From Bacteroidales bacterium (GTDB lineage: Bacteria > Bacteroidota > Bacteroidia > Bacteroidales > UBA932), in contig JAFQAR010000031.1 of the NCBI GenBank assembly GCA_017399905.1, positions 1-64,000 of the forward strand: a stretch of 64,000 bases of DNA, read 5' to 3'. The notes under the pieces were generated by a model. That model made no database searches. It was not told the origin of the DNA and saw nothing but the letters and a program-made list of their open reading frames with translations. Positions 1-7,654 of this stretch are shown piece by piece. A program made the position numbers and the translations under genes. Position 1 is the first letter of the stretch. Every line of letters begins with the position of its first letter.

Positions 1-16
1 CTGGAGCCATTTTCAT

Positions 17-111
17 GGGGGCAGCAGCGGTATTCAAAACCGTGCTACCCCTCGGGCCGCAGGGGGAGGGGCCCGCGACGAAGTCGTGGGAGGGGTTCTT
101 TCCGCTGCCCC
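17..111. repeat. GC-rich palindromic repeat at the left edge
   Basis: Outer arms at 17-30 (GGGGGCAGCAGCGG) and 102-111 (CCGCTGCCCC) are complementary with a three-base bulge. Inside lies a hairpin with 8-base arms at 72-79 and 83-90 around a GAA loop (one G-T pair). The layout resembles the dispersed palindromic repeats seen elsewhere in this window. It lies directly in front of the recognisable part of miaA, where the P-loop should be encoded. Confidence 0.5.
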
Positions 112-931
112 ATCCTGCCGGACTGCCGGCGCAGAGATAATCTCCGCTGACTCACGTCAGGTATATCGCGGAATGGACATAGGCACAGGAAAGGACCTCG
201 CAGAATATGAAGAAATCCCCTATCACCTCATGGACATAGTCGATGCCGGCACGAAATACAACATCTTCGAATACCAGAGGGACTTCGAAAAGGCATACAG
301 GGACATAGTGGACAGAGGCGGAATCCCTATTCTCTGCGGAGGCAGCGGACTATACATAGAAGCCGCCACATGCGGATATTCCCTTCCGGAAGTTCCGGCA
401 AATCCAGAGCTCCGCGCCGAGCTCGAAACAAAGTCGGACGAAGAACTCGTGACACAGCTCGCCTCGCTCAAGCCGCTCCACAACACAACGGACTACGACA
501 CCCGCAAACGCCTCATACGCGCGCTTGAAATAGCCATCTACGAAGCAGAGCATCCTGTACAGCGCACCACATTCCTGCCTAAGAAAACATACTACATCGG
601 CACACTGGTAACAAGAGAGGAACGTAACGCGAAGATAGACAGACGACTCGAAACCAGGCTCGAAGATGGAATGGTGGATGAAATCCGCGGACTCATAGAC
701 GGCACACACCCGGCTCTCGCACCGGACCATAAACCCATACCCGCCGAAGATCTCATCTACTACGGGCTCGAATACAAATTCGTCACCCTATATGTCACTG
801 GACAACTGACATACGAAGAGATGCGTACCCAGCTCGCAACGGCAATCCACCAGTTCGCAAAACGTCAGATGACCTGGTTCCGCGGAATGGAACGTAAAGG
901 AATCCGCATCCACTGGACCGGCATCGCATGA
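86..931 (+). CDS. miaA: tRNA dimethylallyltransferase MiaA, 5' end disrupted
   Basis: MiaA transfers a dimethylallyl group to N6 of A37 in tRNAs reading UNN codons. Family identity is clear from IISADSRQVYRGMDIGTGK near residue 18 and from the C-terminal HQFAKRQMTWFRG block. The normal N-terminus with the Walker A P-loop (GPTxxGKT) is absent. It is replaced by low-complexity residues encoded by a palindromic repeat, and the recognisable homology starts only around base 134. The frame stays open to base 2, so no proper start is visible; a GTG at 86 is a formal choice. Without the P-loop the product should be inactive. Either the gene is broken by a repeat or this is a misjoin at a contig end. 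It is followed by a hairpin terminator and faces trmB. Confidence 0.8.
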   Translation: MGGVLSAAPSCRTAGAEIISADSRQVYRGMDIGTGKDLAEYEEIPYHLMDIVDAGTKYNIFEYQRDFEKAYRDIVDRGGIPILCGGSGLYIEAATCGYSLPEVPANPELRAELETKSDEELVTQLASLKPLHNTTDYDTRKRLIRALEIAIYEAEHPVQRTTFLPKKTYYIGTLVTREERNAKIDRRLETRLEDGMVDEIRGLIDGTHPALAPDHKPIPAEDLIYYGLEYKFVTLYVTGQLTYEEMRTQLATAIHQFAKRQMTWFRGMERKGIRIHWTGIA

Positions 932-972
932 AGCATGGTAAGCAAATTACTGTCATTCAACACGTTACACAA

Positions 973-1004
973 AACCGCGTGCCGCCAAAAGGGAGCACGC
1001 GGTT
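973..1004. terminator. Bidirectional terminator between miaA and trmB
   Basis: A perfect 10-bp inverted repeat (AACCGCGTGC at 973-982, GCACGCGGTT at 995-1004) with a 12-base loop lies in the only gap between two convergent genes. Confidence 0.65.
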
Positions 1005-1045
1005 ATATGTAAAAAACTATAGATCAGAGATTTACGTACCAGGAA

Positions 1046-1870
1046 TTATACACCAGGGTAAAATTTCGATGCGACAGGAAGTCCGGAAGGTATGACGAAA
1101 TGGTGTCCTTCATCCTTCCACCTGTCCTCATCCCATTCAGGAGAGACATACTCCCCTTCATGGTCGGCCAGAAACGAAAGATATGTGATCGGAAACCCCT
1201 GAGCCAGATACTGTGATTCATAGAAGGTCTGGACCTCGAAAAGGGCATCTACAGCCGCACTGCCGCACACAGAAGAAAGTTCGCTTTCATAGAGTCTTTC
1301 CCTGTCGGCTCCATAAATATCCGTCGCTGCCGCAAGCACATGAAGGCCGTTCTGCCGGGCCATGGCGATGGAGTACTCATGCAGATAACGGCTGTCCGTC
1401 TTCAGATGGATGATTCCGTCGGATTTAAGGAAATTGCGGTATCTGTTCATGAAGAGAGGGGCGGTGAGGCGCTTCTTCTCACGTCCGATCTGCGGGTCAG
1501 CAAAGGTGATCCATATTTCCGAGACCTCATCTCTGGCGAAAAGAGACTCTATGAATTCGATGCGAGTGCGCAGGAAACCTACATTCCTGAGTCCGTGTTC
1601 CTCTGCATATTTGGCCCCTTTCCACAGACGCGCTCCCTTGATGTCTATGCCGATATAGTTGCATGAAGGATTTCTTTCGGCCAGGTCGATGGTATAATCG
1701 CCTTTTCCACAGCCGAGTTCAAGAACAATCGGATTGTCATTGCCGAAGAAGTCCCTTCCCCAGCAGCCCTTCATCGGATGGTCACAGCCCAGCACTTCCG
1801 AAGTCGCCGGCTGGATCAGACACCTGAAGGTCTCGTTTTCGCGAAATTTACGAAGTTTGTCCTTTCCCAT
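1046..1870 (-). CDS. trmB: tRNA (guanine-N7-)-methyltransferase TrmB
   Basis: A 274-residue SAM-dependent methyltransferase that makes m7G46 in the variable loop of tRNAs. The SAM site is seen as VLELGCGKGDYTIDLAERNP near residue 45, followed by an acidic GIDIKG motif and ITFADPQIGREKKR. These are TrmB family features. The start at 1870 (MGKDKLRKF) is chosen because upstream codons give an arginine-rich stretch that merely reads the ricT tail in another frame. The start lies inside the end of ricT (23-base overlap), so translation may be coupled. It is the last gene of a long minus-strand operon and ends before a hairpin shared with miaA. Confidence 0.9.
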   Translation of the reverse strand: MGKDKLRKFRENETFRCLIQPATSEVLGCDHPMKGCWGRDFFGNDNPIVLELGCGKGDYTIDLAERNPSCNYIGIDIKGARLWKGAKYAEEHGLRNVGFLRTRIEFIESLFARDEVSEIWITFADPQIGREKKRLTAPLFMNRYRNFLKSDGIIHLKTDSRYLHEYSIAMARQNGLHVLAAATDIYGADRERLYESELSSVCGSAAVDALFEVQTFYESQYLAQGFPITYLSFLADHEGEYVSPEWDEDRWKDEGHHFVIPSGLPVASKFYPGV

Positions 1871-3104
1871 GTCTGTGATGTCTCTTGTGACCTCCCTTAT
1901 GTTCCTTCTTCTGCTCACCCTGGGCACTCTGCTCGGTCTTTGCAGCATCCTTGGACTCCGCGGAAACGTTCTTCTGTCCTCCGTTACCGCCACGCGACTT
2001 CTTCTTTTTCTTCTTCTTGCGTGCCTCGTCGAAACGGCTGATGCTGTCATCACCCACAGCCGTAACGAACTCAGGTGACGAAGGTCTGTCATCACTCTTC
2101 AATGAGGCCGGCCTCTCACCGTTGCGGTTCATCCTTATAATGTCCCAGACATCTTCAGCATAAAGCGGATAAAGATTCGCAAGCGACTGAGGGTCATATG
2201 AGAAGTACATGATCTCACGAAGTATGTCCGTCTTCATCAGATAGGCAAGACCGTCCTCAAACTCAAGAGGATTGTGCACCTTAGGTATGCGTGACTGGGC
2301 ATCCATATATGCCGCAGTCTCGTAATTGAGGCAGCACTTCAGTTTGCCGCACTGACCTGCAAGCTTCTGAGGGTTCAGGGAAAGGTCCTGACAGCGTGCC
2401 GCAGAAGTGGTTATAGACTGGAAGCTCGAAATGTAGTTCGAACAGCACAGCTCCCTTCCGCACACGCCGAGTCCGCCGATGAGGCCGGCTTCCTGGCGCG
2501 CTCCGATCTGCTTCATCTCGATCCTGATACGGAATTCCTCGGCAAATACCTTGATGAGCTGACGGAAATCCACACGTCCGTCCGCAATGTAGTAGAATAT
2601 GGCCTTGGTTCCGTCTCCCTGGAACTCCACGTCTCCGATCTTCATCTCCAGACCGAGTTCGGCTGCAATCTGCCTTGAGCGGATCATGGTCTCATGCTCC
2701 CTCGCGATGGCTTCCTGCCATCTTTCGATATCGAAAGGTTTGGCCTTGCGGTATATTCTCTTGAATTCATAGGTCTCAGGATTGATGCGCTTGCACTTCA
2801 TCTGACGGCCCACCACCGGGCCTTCAAGAGTCACGATGCCAAGATCGTGACCGTTTGCAGCCTCGACGATGACCATGTCTCCTGTCTTGATGCTCTGTCC
2901 TGACCCGTTCCTGTAGATACCCTTCCTGGTGTTCTTGAAACGGACCTCGAAATAATCCTTGTACTGCTCCTGGCTTACACCTGAAAGCCAGTCATATACC
3001 TCGAGCTTGCAGCATCCCTGACGGTATGTGCAGTCAAGCTCTCCACCCTCGGAACGCTCCACCACACAGCCTCTGGAGCAATCATATTTCCTTGATTCTG
3101 TCAT
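1848..3104 (-). CDS. ricT: PSP1/RicT (YaaT-like) domain protein with basic tail
   Basis: A 418-residue member of the PSP1 C-terminal-domain family. RicT of Bacillus works with RicA and RicF in an Fe-S complex that affects RNA processing; the role in Bacteroidales is not established. Visible features are a cysteine-rich N-terminus (CSRGC, CTYRQGCCKLEV), the central PSP1 region with GLGVCGRELCCSNYI and GQCGKLKCCLNYE, and a disordered lysine-, glycine- and histidine-rich tail beginning with a run of eight lysines. The cysteine clusters fit metal or Fe-S binding. The start at 3104 overlaps the delta' stop as ATGA, indicating translational coupling. In Bacteroidetes this gene commonly neighbours the delta' gene, as it does here. 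Confidence 0.85.
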   Translation of the reverse strand: MTESRKYDCSRGCVVERSEGGELDCTYRQGCCKLEVYDWLSGVSQEQYKDYFEVRFKNTRKGIYRNGSGQSIKTGDMVIVEAANGHDLGIVTLEGPVVGRQMKCKRINPETYEFKRIYRKAKPFDIERWQEAIAREHETMIRSRQIAAELGLEMKIGDVEFQGDGTKAIFYYIADGRVDFRQLIKVFAEEFRIRIEMKQIGARQEAGLIGGLGVCGRELCCSNYISSFQSITTSAARCQDLSLNPQKLAGQCGKLKCCLNYETAAYMDAQSRIPKVHNPLEFEDGLAYLMKTDILREIMYFSYDPQSLANLYPLYAEDVWDIIRMNRNGERPASLKSDDRPSSPEFVTAVGDDSISRFDEARKKKKKKKSRGGNGGQKNVSAESKDAAKTEQSAQGEQKKEHKGGHKRHHRHGKGQTS

Positions 3105-4159
3105 ATGCTTAAAAACAAACGGTTGACAAGGTCGCAGAACAGTATCTTGGAATTCACATTCCTGTCGATCATTGACACGACCTTCTCTATATTGGTTATC
3201 GACCTGGTACAGAAACTGCCTGCGCATTTCTCCGAAACACCTTCATAAAAGGCCATCTCCTCCTCGGAGATTCCGGCCAGATGAGGCATATTCTGTCTGA
3301 TCATGAATATCTTCCTTATGCAATCGGCTGCAAAGGTACAAAAAGCTTTCTGCTTTTCACGCGATTCCAAAGCGGCCATCATCTCTCCGCACTCGAGAGC
3401 AGAGGAGAGATCCCTTGAAGTTATGGAATTCATAAGATCCGAGAAGAGATCCATGAATTCATTGTATTCATCCCTGTCGGATTCCGGTCTTCTCTCCTCC
3501 ACAAGCATCTGCTCTTCCTTCGAAAGAGGAAGCACCCTGATGCTCTGGCATCGTGAGAAAATGGTCTGGAGCACCTTCTCCGGCGCATGGGTGATGAATA
3601 TGAAAAGCGTCTTTTCTGGCGGTTCCTCCACCATCTTCAGAAGCCTGTTGGCAGTCTCCTGATTCATCTTTTCCGGGAGATAGAATATCACGGCCTTATA
3701 TCCGTCAGCCACAGCCGTAAGCGAAAGCTTCGATATTATCGACTTCGCTTCCGCTACAGCGATAAGTCCGTTCTTGCTCTCTATGCCTATGGCCTTCTGC
3801 AGGTCCGCCTCCCTGAAATACGGATCTGCAATGGCAAGCTCCCTCCAATACTTTATATACGACTCCGATGTGGGCTTGTCATCGGAAGCCTTCGGGCCTT
3901 TATTGACAGGGAAGACGAAATGGACATCAGGATGGATGAGCTTCGACATCTGACGGCATGAGGGACATTCCCCGCATGAATCTCCGCCGGAAGGATTGCT
4001 GCAGTTGAGATACTGGACATAGGCCAGTGCCAGCGCCAGCGCACCGCATCCCTCATTTTCATAAAGGAGCATCGCATGCGCGACCCTGCCGCTGTCCGCC
4101 ATTGACGACAACGCCTTGGCCACAGCACCGTTTCCTATGACATCCGCAAATCTCATCAC
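3101..4159 (-). CDS. holB: DNA polymerase III delta' subunit (HolB-like)
   Basis: A 352-residue clamp-loader AAA+ protein of the gamma/delta' family. It opens the beta clamp with delta and the DnaX ATPase. The zinc module is visible (C53, C62, C65, C68 in CSNPSGGDSCGECPSC). The P-loop position reads NEGCGALALA, so the ATP site is degenerate, as expected for delta' rather than DnaX. EEPPEKTLFIFIT and SRCQSIRVLPL are typical of the family. It overlaps its neighbours on both sides by 4 bases (ATGA), within one operon. Confidence 0.85.
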   Translation of the reverse strand: MMRFADVIGNGAVAKALSSMADSGRVAHAMLLYENEGCGALALALAYVQYLNCSNPSGGDSCGECPSCRQMSKLIHPDVHFVFPVNKGPKASDDKPTSESYIKYWRELAIADPYFREADLQKAIGIESKNGLIAVAEAKSIISKLSLTAVADGYKAVIFYLPEKMNQETANRLLKMVEEPPEKTLFIFITHAPEKVLQTIFSRCQSIRVLPLSKEEQMLVEERRPESDRDEYNEFMDLFSDLMNSITSRDLSSALECGEMMAALESREKQKAFCTFAADCIRKIFMIRQNMPHLAGISEEEMAFYEGVSEKCAGSFCTRSITNIEKVVSMIDRNVNSKILFCDLVNRLFLSI

Positions 4160-5154
4160 ATCGACCTCCTTGCCGTAAAGTATGCCAGTTCCACAAGATA
4201 GTCCTTCGCCTTGCTGTCAGGCAGCACGGACAAGGCATCCACAGCCTTCGAGACATATCCGTCAAGACTGGCGACAGCATGACTTATACCACTGTTCTCC
4301 CTTACGAACGCCAATATTTCGTCCCTGTAGCCGGGATGTTCCGGTATATCCCTGAGCTTCTTCCTCACCTCGGCAGCTACAGCCGGATCAGCTCCGGCCA
4401 AGGCTCCAAGAAGCGGCATCGTGATCTTCTGCTCAAGTATGTCCGCACCGAGAGGTTTTCCCACAGCGTCGGTTCCGGAATAGTCCAGTATGTCATCCTG
4501 GATCTGGAATGCGATTCCCAAAGCCACTGCATAGGCCTTCGCAGCCTCGACATATTCTTCCGAAGCACCTACCGAAATGGCCGCAGAAACGCATGCAGCC
4601 TCGAAAAGGGATGCCGTCTTGTTGTATATTATCCTCAGATAGTCCTGTTCGTCCGTATCACCCATCTGCGCCTTCTGAAGCTGGAGCATCTCACCTTCCG
4701 CAAGGTCGCTCAAGGTCTTCGAGAATATCTTCATCACACGCTGACCGCTTCCGTCATCCTCGATGTCAAGGATAAGCTCCATCGCCTTCACAAGCCAATA
4801 GTCTCCTACCAGCACGGAAACGGACGGGCCCATCAGCGACATGATCGTCGGCACACCTCTGCGTTTTTCGCTTCCGTCGGCGACGTCGTCGTGCAGGAGG
4901 GTCGCATTGTGCAGAAGTTCGGCGGCAGCCGCATAGCTGACCGTCGCATCAGTCACCTTGCCGCATGAGCATGCACGGGCCATAAGCAGGGTGAGCATAG
5001 GCCTCATCTGCTTTCCCGAATGGGAGAGAATGGACTCGTTCGTAGAGTTGAGCAGCTCGATGTCGCTCCTCAACGCATTGCTTATGCGCTCCTTTACCGA
5101 CACCCAGTCCTCTCCGAGATATTCCTGTATCGCCTTTATATCCATATCATTCAT
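4156..5154 (-). CDS. Polyprenyl synthetase (trans-isoprenyl diphosphate synthase)
   Basis: A 332-residue all-helical prenyltransferase that condenses isopentenyl diphosphate onto an allylic diphosphate. Both aspartate-rich motifs are present: LLHDDVADGSEKRRG (first DDxxD near residues 89-93) and QDDILDYSG (219-224). GKQMRPMLTLL provides the basic motif near the N-terminus. The long-chain type (octaprenyl or similar, for menaquinone side chains) is most likely in Bacteroidales, but chain length cannot be read with certainty. The start at 5154 (MNDMDIKA) is chosen over a longer form because it gives an 8-base overlap with the upstream LOG gene. Confidence 0.88.
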   Translation of the reverse strand: MNDMDIKAIQEYLGEDWVSVKERISNALRSDIELLNSTNESILSHSGKQMRPMLTLLMARACSCGKVTDATVSYAAAAELLHNATLLHDDVADGSEKRRGVPTIMSLMGPSVSVLVGDYWLVKAMELILDIEDDGSGQRVMKIFSKTLSDLAEGEMLQLQKAQMGDTDEQDYLRIIYNKTASLFEAACVSAAISVGASEEYVEAAKAYAVALGIAFQIQDDILDYSGTDAVGKPLGADILEQKITMPLLGALAGADPAVAAEVRKKLRDIPEHPGYRDEILAFVRENSGISHAVASLDGYVSKAVDALSVLPDSKAKDYLVELAYFTARRSM

Positions 5155-5680
5155 CAAGCATCTCCAGAAGAGCTTCCGGAGTATCAGCAAATCTTATCTT
5201 CCGCATTGTCGCGGCACTCAGCATCTTCGTATCCACATAATGCTGAAGAAGGTTACGCAAAGGCCCGTAGAATCCTTCGTGATCCAGAAGGAAGATCTTT
5301 CCGTCATACTGCTTGAGATGGACCAGAGCGAAGGTCTCGATAACCTCGTCAAGCGTGCCTATGCCTCCCGGAAGAGCCACGACCGCACATGTATCCTTTC
5401 TCAGAAGCGTCTTACGTTCGGCCATGGTATCCGTCCATATGACCTCGGTCAGGTCAGGATAGACATACTGGCTCATGAAACGCGGGATCACACCGAGATG
5501 ATATCCTCCACATTCCTTGAGTTCGTCTGAAATCACACCCATAGTACCTTTTACCGTACCTCCGGAAACGATGCCATATCCACGCAACGAAGCCGCCCTG
5601 ACGAATTCACGGGCGACTTTGTTGTACTTAGGATCTATTTCGAAGCTTGCCGAGCAGAAGACTGCAATCTTTCCTTTCAT
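5147..5680 (-). CDS. LOG family protein (TIGR00730)
   Basis: A 177-residue Rossmann-fold protein of the lysine-decarboxylase-like/LOG family. Members hydrolyse nucleoside 5'-monophosphates to the free base and ribose 5-phosphate (cytokinin riboside monophosphate phosphoribohydrolase in plants). The hallmark PGGIGTLDE motif near residue 104 and the MAERK motif are both present, and SGGTVKGTMG forms the nucleotide loop. The bacterial substrate is not known from sequence. It sits 6 bases after a beta-barrel gene and overlaps the polyprenyl synthase start. Confidence 0.85.
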   Translation of the reverse strand: MKGKIAVFCSASFEIDPKYNKVAREFVRAASLRGYGIVSGGTVKGTMGVISDELKECGGYHLGVIPRFMSQYVYPDLTEVIWTDTMAERKTLLRKDTCAVVALPGGIGTLDEVIETFALVHLKQYDGKIFLLDHEGFYGPLRNLLQHYVDTKMLSAATMRKIRFADTPEALLEMLDE

Positions 5681-5686
5681 ACCGAC

Positions 5687-6316
5687 TTAGAAGAGAAGAG
5701 CCAACGACAAGGTGACTCCTCCGAAATTTTTATCATTCAGTTCCTGACGCAGGATATCCGAAACATCTGCCTTATTGTCCTGATTGAGAAGGGAACCGAA
5801 GTTCCAGTTGTACCTGCATACCAGCTGCAGCTTCCATATCTCGATTCCGCCACCGATCCCGAGTCCGTATTCCAGACGGTTCACATGCTTCCAAGCATCG
5901 GTCATGACCACCTTACCCGGATCGTCGAAACCCAGCATGTCGAAATCCTGATGGACTCCATATCCGACAAACGGGGACACATCCAGGAACGGACGGAAGA
6001 GAAGAAGGTCCGGGCCCCACTGGAAAGATACCGGGAGTTCCACATAACCCACCTTCAGGTCCACCTCGGACGCACCGCTGTCATAAGCGGAATTCTTCAT
6101 GTGATAAAGAAGGGAAGGCTGGATGGCGAAGCCTGCAGGAAGCTTGAACTTGTATGTAAGACCGGCATGATAGCTTGTGGTGACACCTGCGCTGACATCC
6201 CTGATACCGAGGAAGCTTGCGCCTCCGACGACACCGAAATTGCCGGCCGAAGCCGTAGTCACGCCAGTCAGGGCCATCGCACAGAGTACGATGACGGTCA
6301 ACAGCACCTTTCTCAT
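5687..6316 (-). CDS. Outer-membrane beta-barrel protein (porin family), copy 2
   Basis: A 209-residue exported protein with a signal peptide (MRKVLLTVIVLCAMALTGVTTASAG) and alternating hydrophobic strands ending in an aromatic residue (GGVTLSLALLF). It belongs to the PF13568-type outer-membrane barrel proteins common in Bacteroidetes. It is clearly paralogous to the gene at 6657-7235: both share FAIQPSLLYH/FSIQPDLVYS, a VGYVELPVSFQWGP-like stretch, SPFVGYGVHQD/SPYVGYAVSQD and YNWNFGSL/YNWNLGAL. Start 6316 is set by the signal peptide and lies 4 bases after the thioredoxin stop. Function beyond barrel formation is unknown. Confidence 0.8.
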   Translation of the reverse strand: MRKVLLTVIVLCAMALTGVTTASAGNFGVVGGASFLGIRDVSAGVTTSYHAGLTYKFKLPAGFAIQPSLLYHMKNSAYDSGASEVDLKVGYVELPVSFQWGPDLLLFRPFLDVSPFVGYGVHQDFDMLGFDDPGKVVMTDAWKHVNRLEYGLGIGGGIEIWKLQLVCRYNWNFGSLLNQDNKADVSDILRQELNDKNFGGVTLSLALLF

Positions 6317-6320
6317 ACCA

Positions 6321-6635
6321 TTAAAGAAGAGCGTCGATCTTAGCTGAAAGATCTGCCTTCGAAATAACGCCGACATGCCTGTCAACGAGTTCTCCGTTCT
6401 TGAAGAAAAGGAGAGTAGGGATGCTTCTGATGCCATACTGCATAGGAGCATCTTCCGCGTCGTCCACGTTGCACTTCGCAACGACGGCCTTTCCTTCATA
6501 TTCAGCCGCAACCTCCTCGATAACAGGAGCGATTGCCTTGCATGGACCGCACCATGTAGCCCAGAAATCAATGACTACCGGCTGGTCAGTATTAAGAGTC
6601 TCCGCAAAATTAGCGTCTGTAACAACTTTTGCCAT
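6321..6635 (-). CDS. trxA: Thioredoxin
   Basis: A 104-residue cytosolic thioredoxin with the active site WCGPCK (C29, C32) in VIDFWATWCGPCKAIAP, and the cis-proline region IRSIPTLLFFKNG. No signal peptide is present. It reduces protein disulfides using thioredoxin reductase, which is not in this window. Unusually it is sandwiched between two paralogous outer-membrane barrel genes with 21- and 4-base gaps, and so is probably cotranscribed with them. Confidence 0.92.
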   Translation of the reverse strand: MAKVVTDANFAETLNTDQPVVIDFWATWCGPCKAIAPVIEEVAAEYEGKAVVAKCNVDDAEDAPMQYGIRSIPTLLFFKNGELVDRHVGVISKADLSAKIDALL

Positions 6636-6656
6636 AATCTTATGTATTAATGATTT

Positions 6657-7235
6657 TTACTTGTTCTTTCCAAACATGAAAGCTACTCCAATAGTCGCGC
6701 CATTGACCTTGCTCTTGTCGAAATCCTCGATCGAAGTATTCTTGAAGTTCTCGAGCGCACCGAGATTCCAGTTGTACTGTGCCGTGAGCTGGAAGAACCA
6801 GAGCTGGACACCGATTCCGAGACCTGCGCCATAAGAGAACCTGTCCATGTCACCCCACTCGAGGCCGAGGTCCTGGGAAACGGCATAGCCCACGTAAGGA
6901 GAGGCCTGCACGAAAGCGCGTATGTTCTTGTTCATGAAACGCGGACCCCACTGCACATTCACAGGAAGCTTCACGTATCCGACACCTATATGCTCCTGAA
7001 GTTCACCGACACTTGTTCCGAGAACGGAATAGACAAGATCCGGCTGGATAGAGAACCACAGAGGAAGGTCGAACTGCATGGCTACTCCGACTTCATAGCC
7101 GGTAACCGCAGCCGCCTTGAAATCTGTACTGCTGAGATTCATTCCTCCCTTGATGCCGAAACGTCTCGCTTCGGCTGTTGTCGCCATTGCCATGGTCAGA
7201 AGGGCGCAAGCAATAATTACTACATATCTTTTCAT
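6657..7235 (-). CDS. Outer-membrane beta-barrel protein (porin family), copy 1
   Basis: A 192-residue barrel protein with signal peptide MKRYVVIIACALLTMAMATT and strand-rich body. It is a paralogue of the barrel gene at 5687-6316. The start at 7235 is taken from the signal peptide; 26 bases upstream lies a strong -7 box. It is the first gene of an eight-gene minus-strand operon that ends with trmB. Its cargo or structural role is unknown. Confidence 0.8.
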   Translation of the reverse strand: MKRYVVIIACALLTMAMATTAEARRFGIKGGMNLSSTDFKAAAVTGYEVGVAMQFDLPLWFSIQPDLVYSVLGTSVGELQEHIGVGYVKLPVNVQWGPRFMNKNIRAFVQASPYVGYAVSQDLGLEWGDMDRFSYGAGLGIGVQLWFFQLTAQYNWNLGALENFKNTSIEDFDKSKVNGATIGVAFMFGKNK

Positions 7236-7249
7236 AGTGAGTAAAAAAA

Positions 7250-7293
7250 GTATTCGACCGACAAATATATAAAAATTGCCGGTCGAATACAAA
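7250..7293 (-). promoter_or_regulatory. Promoter with 11-bp inverted repeat around the -7 box
   Basis: On the minus strand TTTG (7293-7290), 20 bases, then TATATTTG (7269-7262) match the Bacteroidetes sigma consensus. A perfect 11-bp inverted repeat (GTATTCGACCG at 7250-7260 and CGGTCGAATAC at 7280-7290) brackets the -7 box. A repressor binding there would block the promoter of the eight-gene operon; the repressor is not identified. Confidence 0.7.
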
Positions 7294-7319
7294 AGTATCG
7301 GATATTAATATCCTTCAGA

Positions 7320-7613
7320 TCAATATGATTTCTCAACATTCCACACAAAGGCTCTCAGACCGAGATCGGGTGTCTCTTCATCCATGGCCTTGAGCCGGGC
7401 AAGAATGTCATCCACCTTTTCATCAGGAACAAAGGCAAGGATGGCGTTGTTCATGGTAGGCCAGGCATGGTTGCCGAGGTGCGGTTCACCTGTATATCCT
7501 CCACGTCCGGCAATATCCTGCCACATGGTGAAGCCCCTGCATCCGAGATTCTCAAGAACATCAGCGATCTCCATGTTGTAGGCCTGGTCGTATGCTATAA
7601 ATATTCCTTTCAT
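7320..7613 (-). CDS. PII-like small protein linked to RND efflux
   Basis: A 97-residue protein that resembles PII/CutA-type alpha-beta sensors in size and pattern (MKGIFIAYDQAYNMEIADVL at the start, AILAFVPDEKVDDILARL in the second half). It lacks the GlnB uridylylation loop and the classic nucleotide-binding signatures. It lies 41 bases after the RND pump gene on the same strand, and so is probably the last gene of the efflux operon. Small PII-like proteins also accompany some proteobacterial metal-RND operons (DUF3240). A sensing or regulatory role for the pump is an inference. Confidence 0.6.
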   Translation of the reverse strand: MKGIFIAYDQAYNMEIADVLENLGCRGFTMWQDIAGRGGYTGEPHLGNHAWPTMNNAILAFVPDEKVDDILARLKAMDEETPDLGLRAFVWNVEKSY

Positions 7614-7654
7614 ATCTTCAATGTTTATTTTCTATTCAACATCTGACACCCGGC

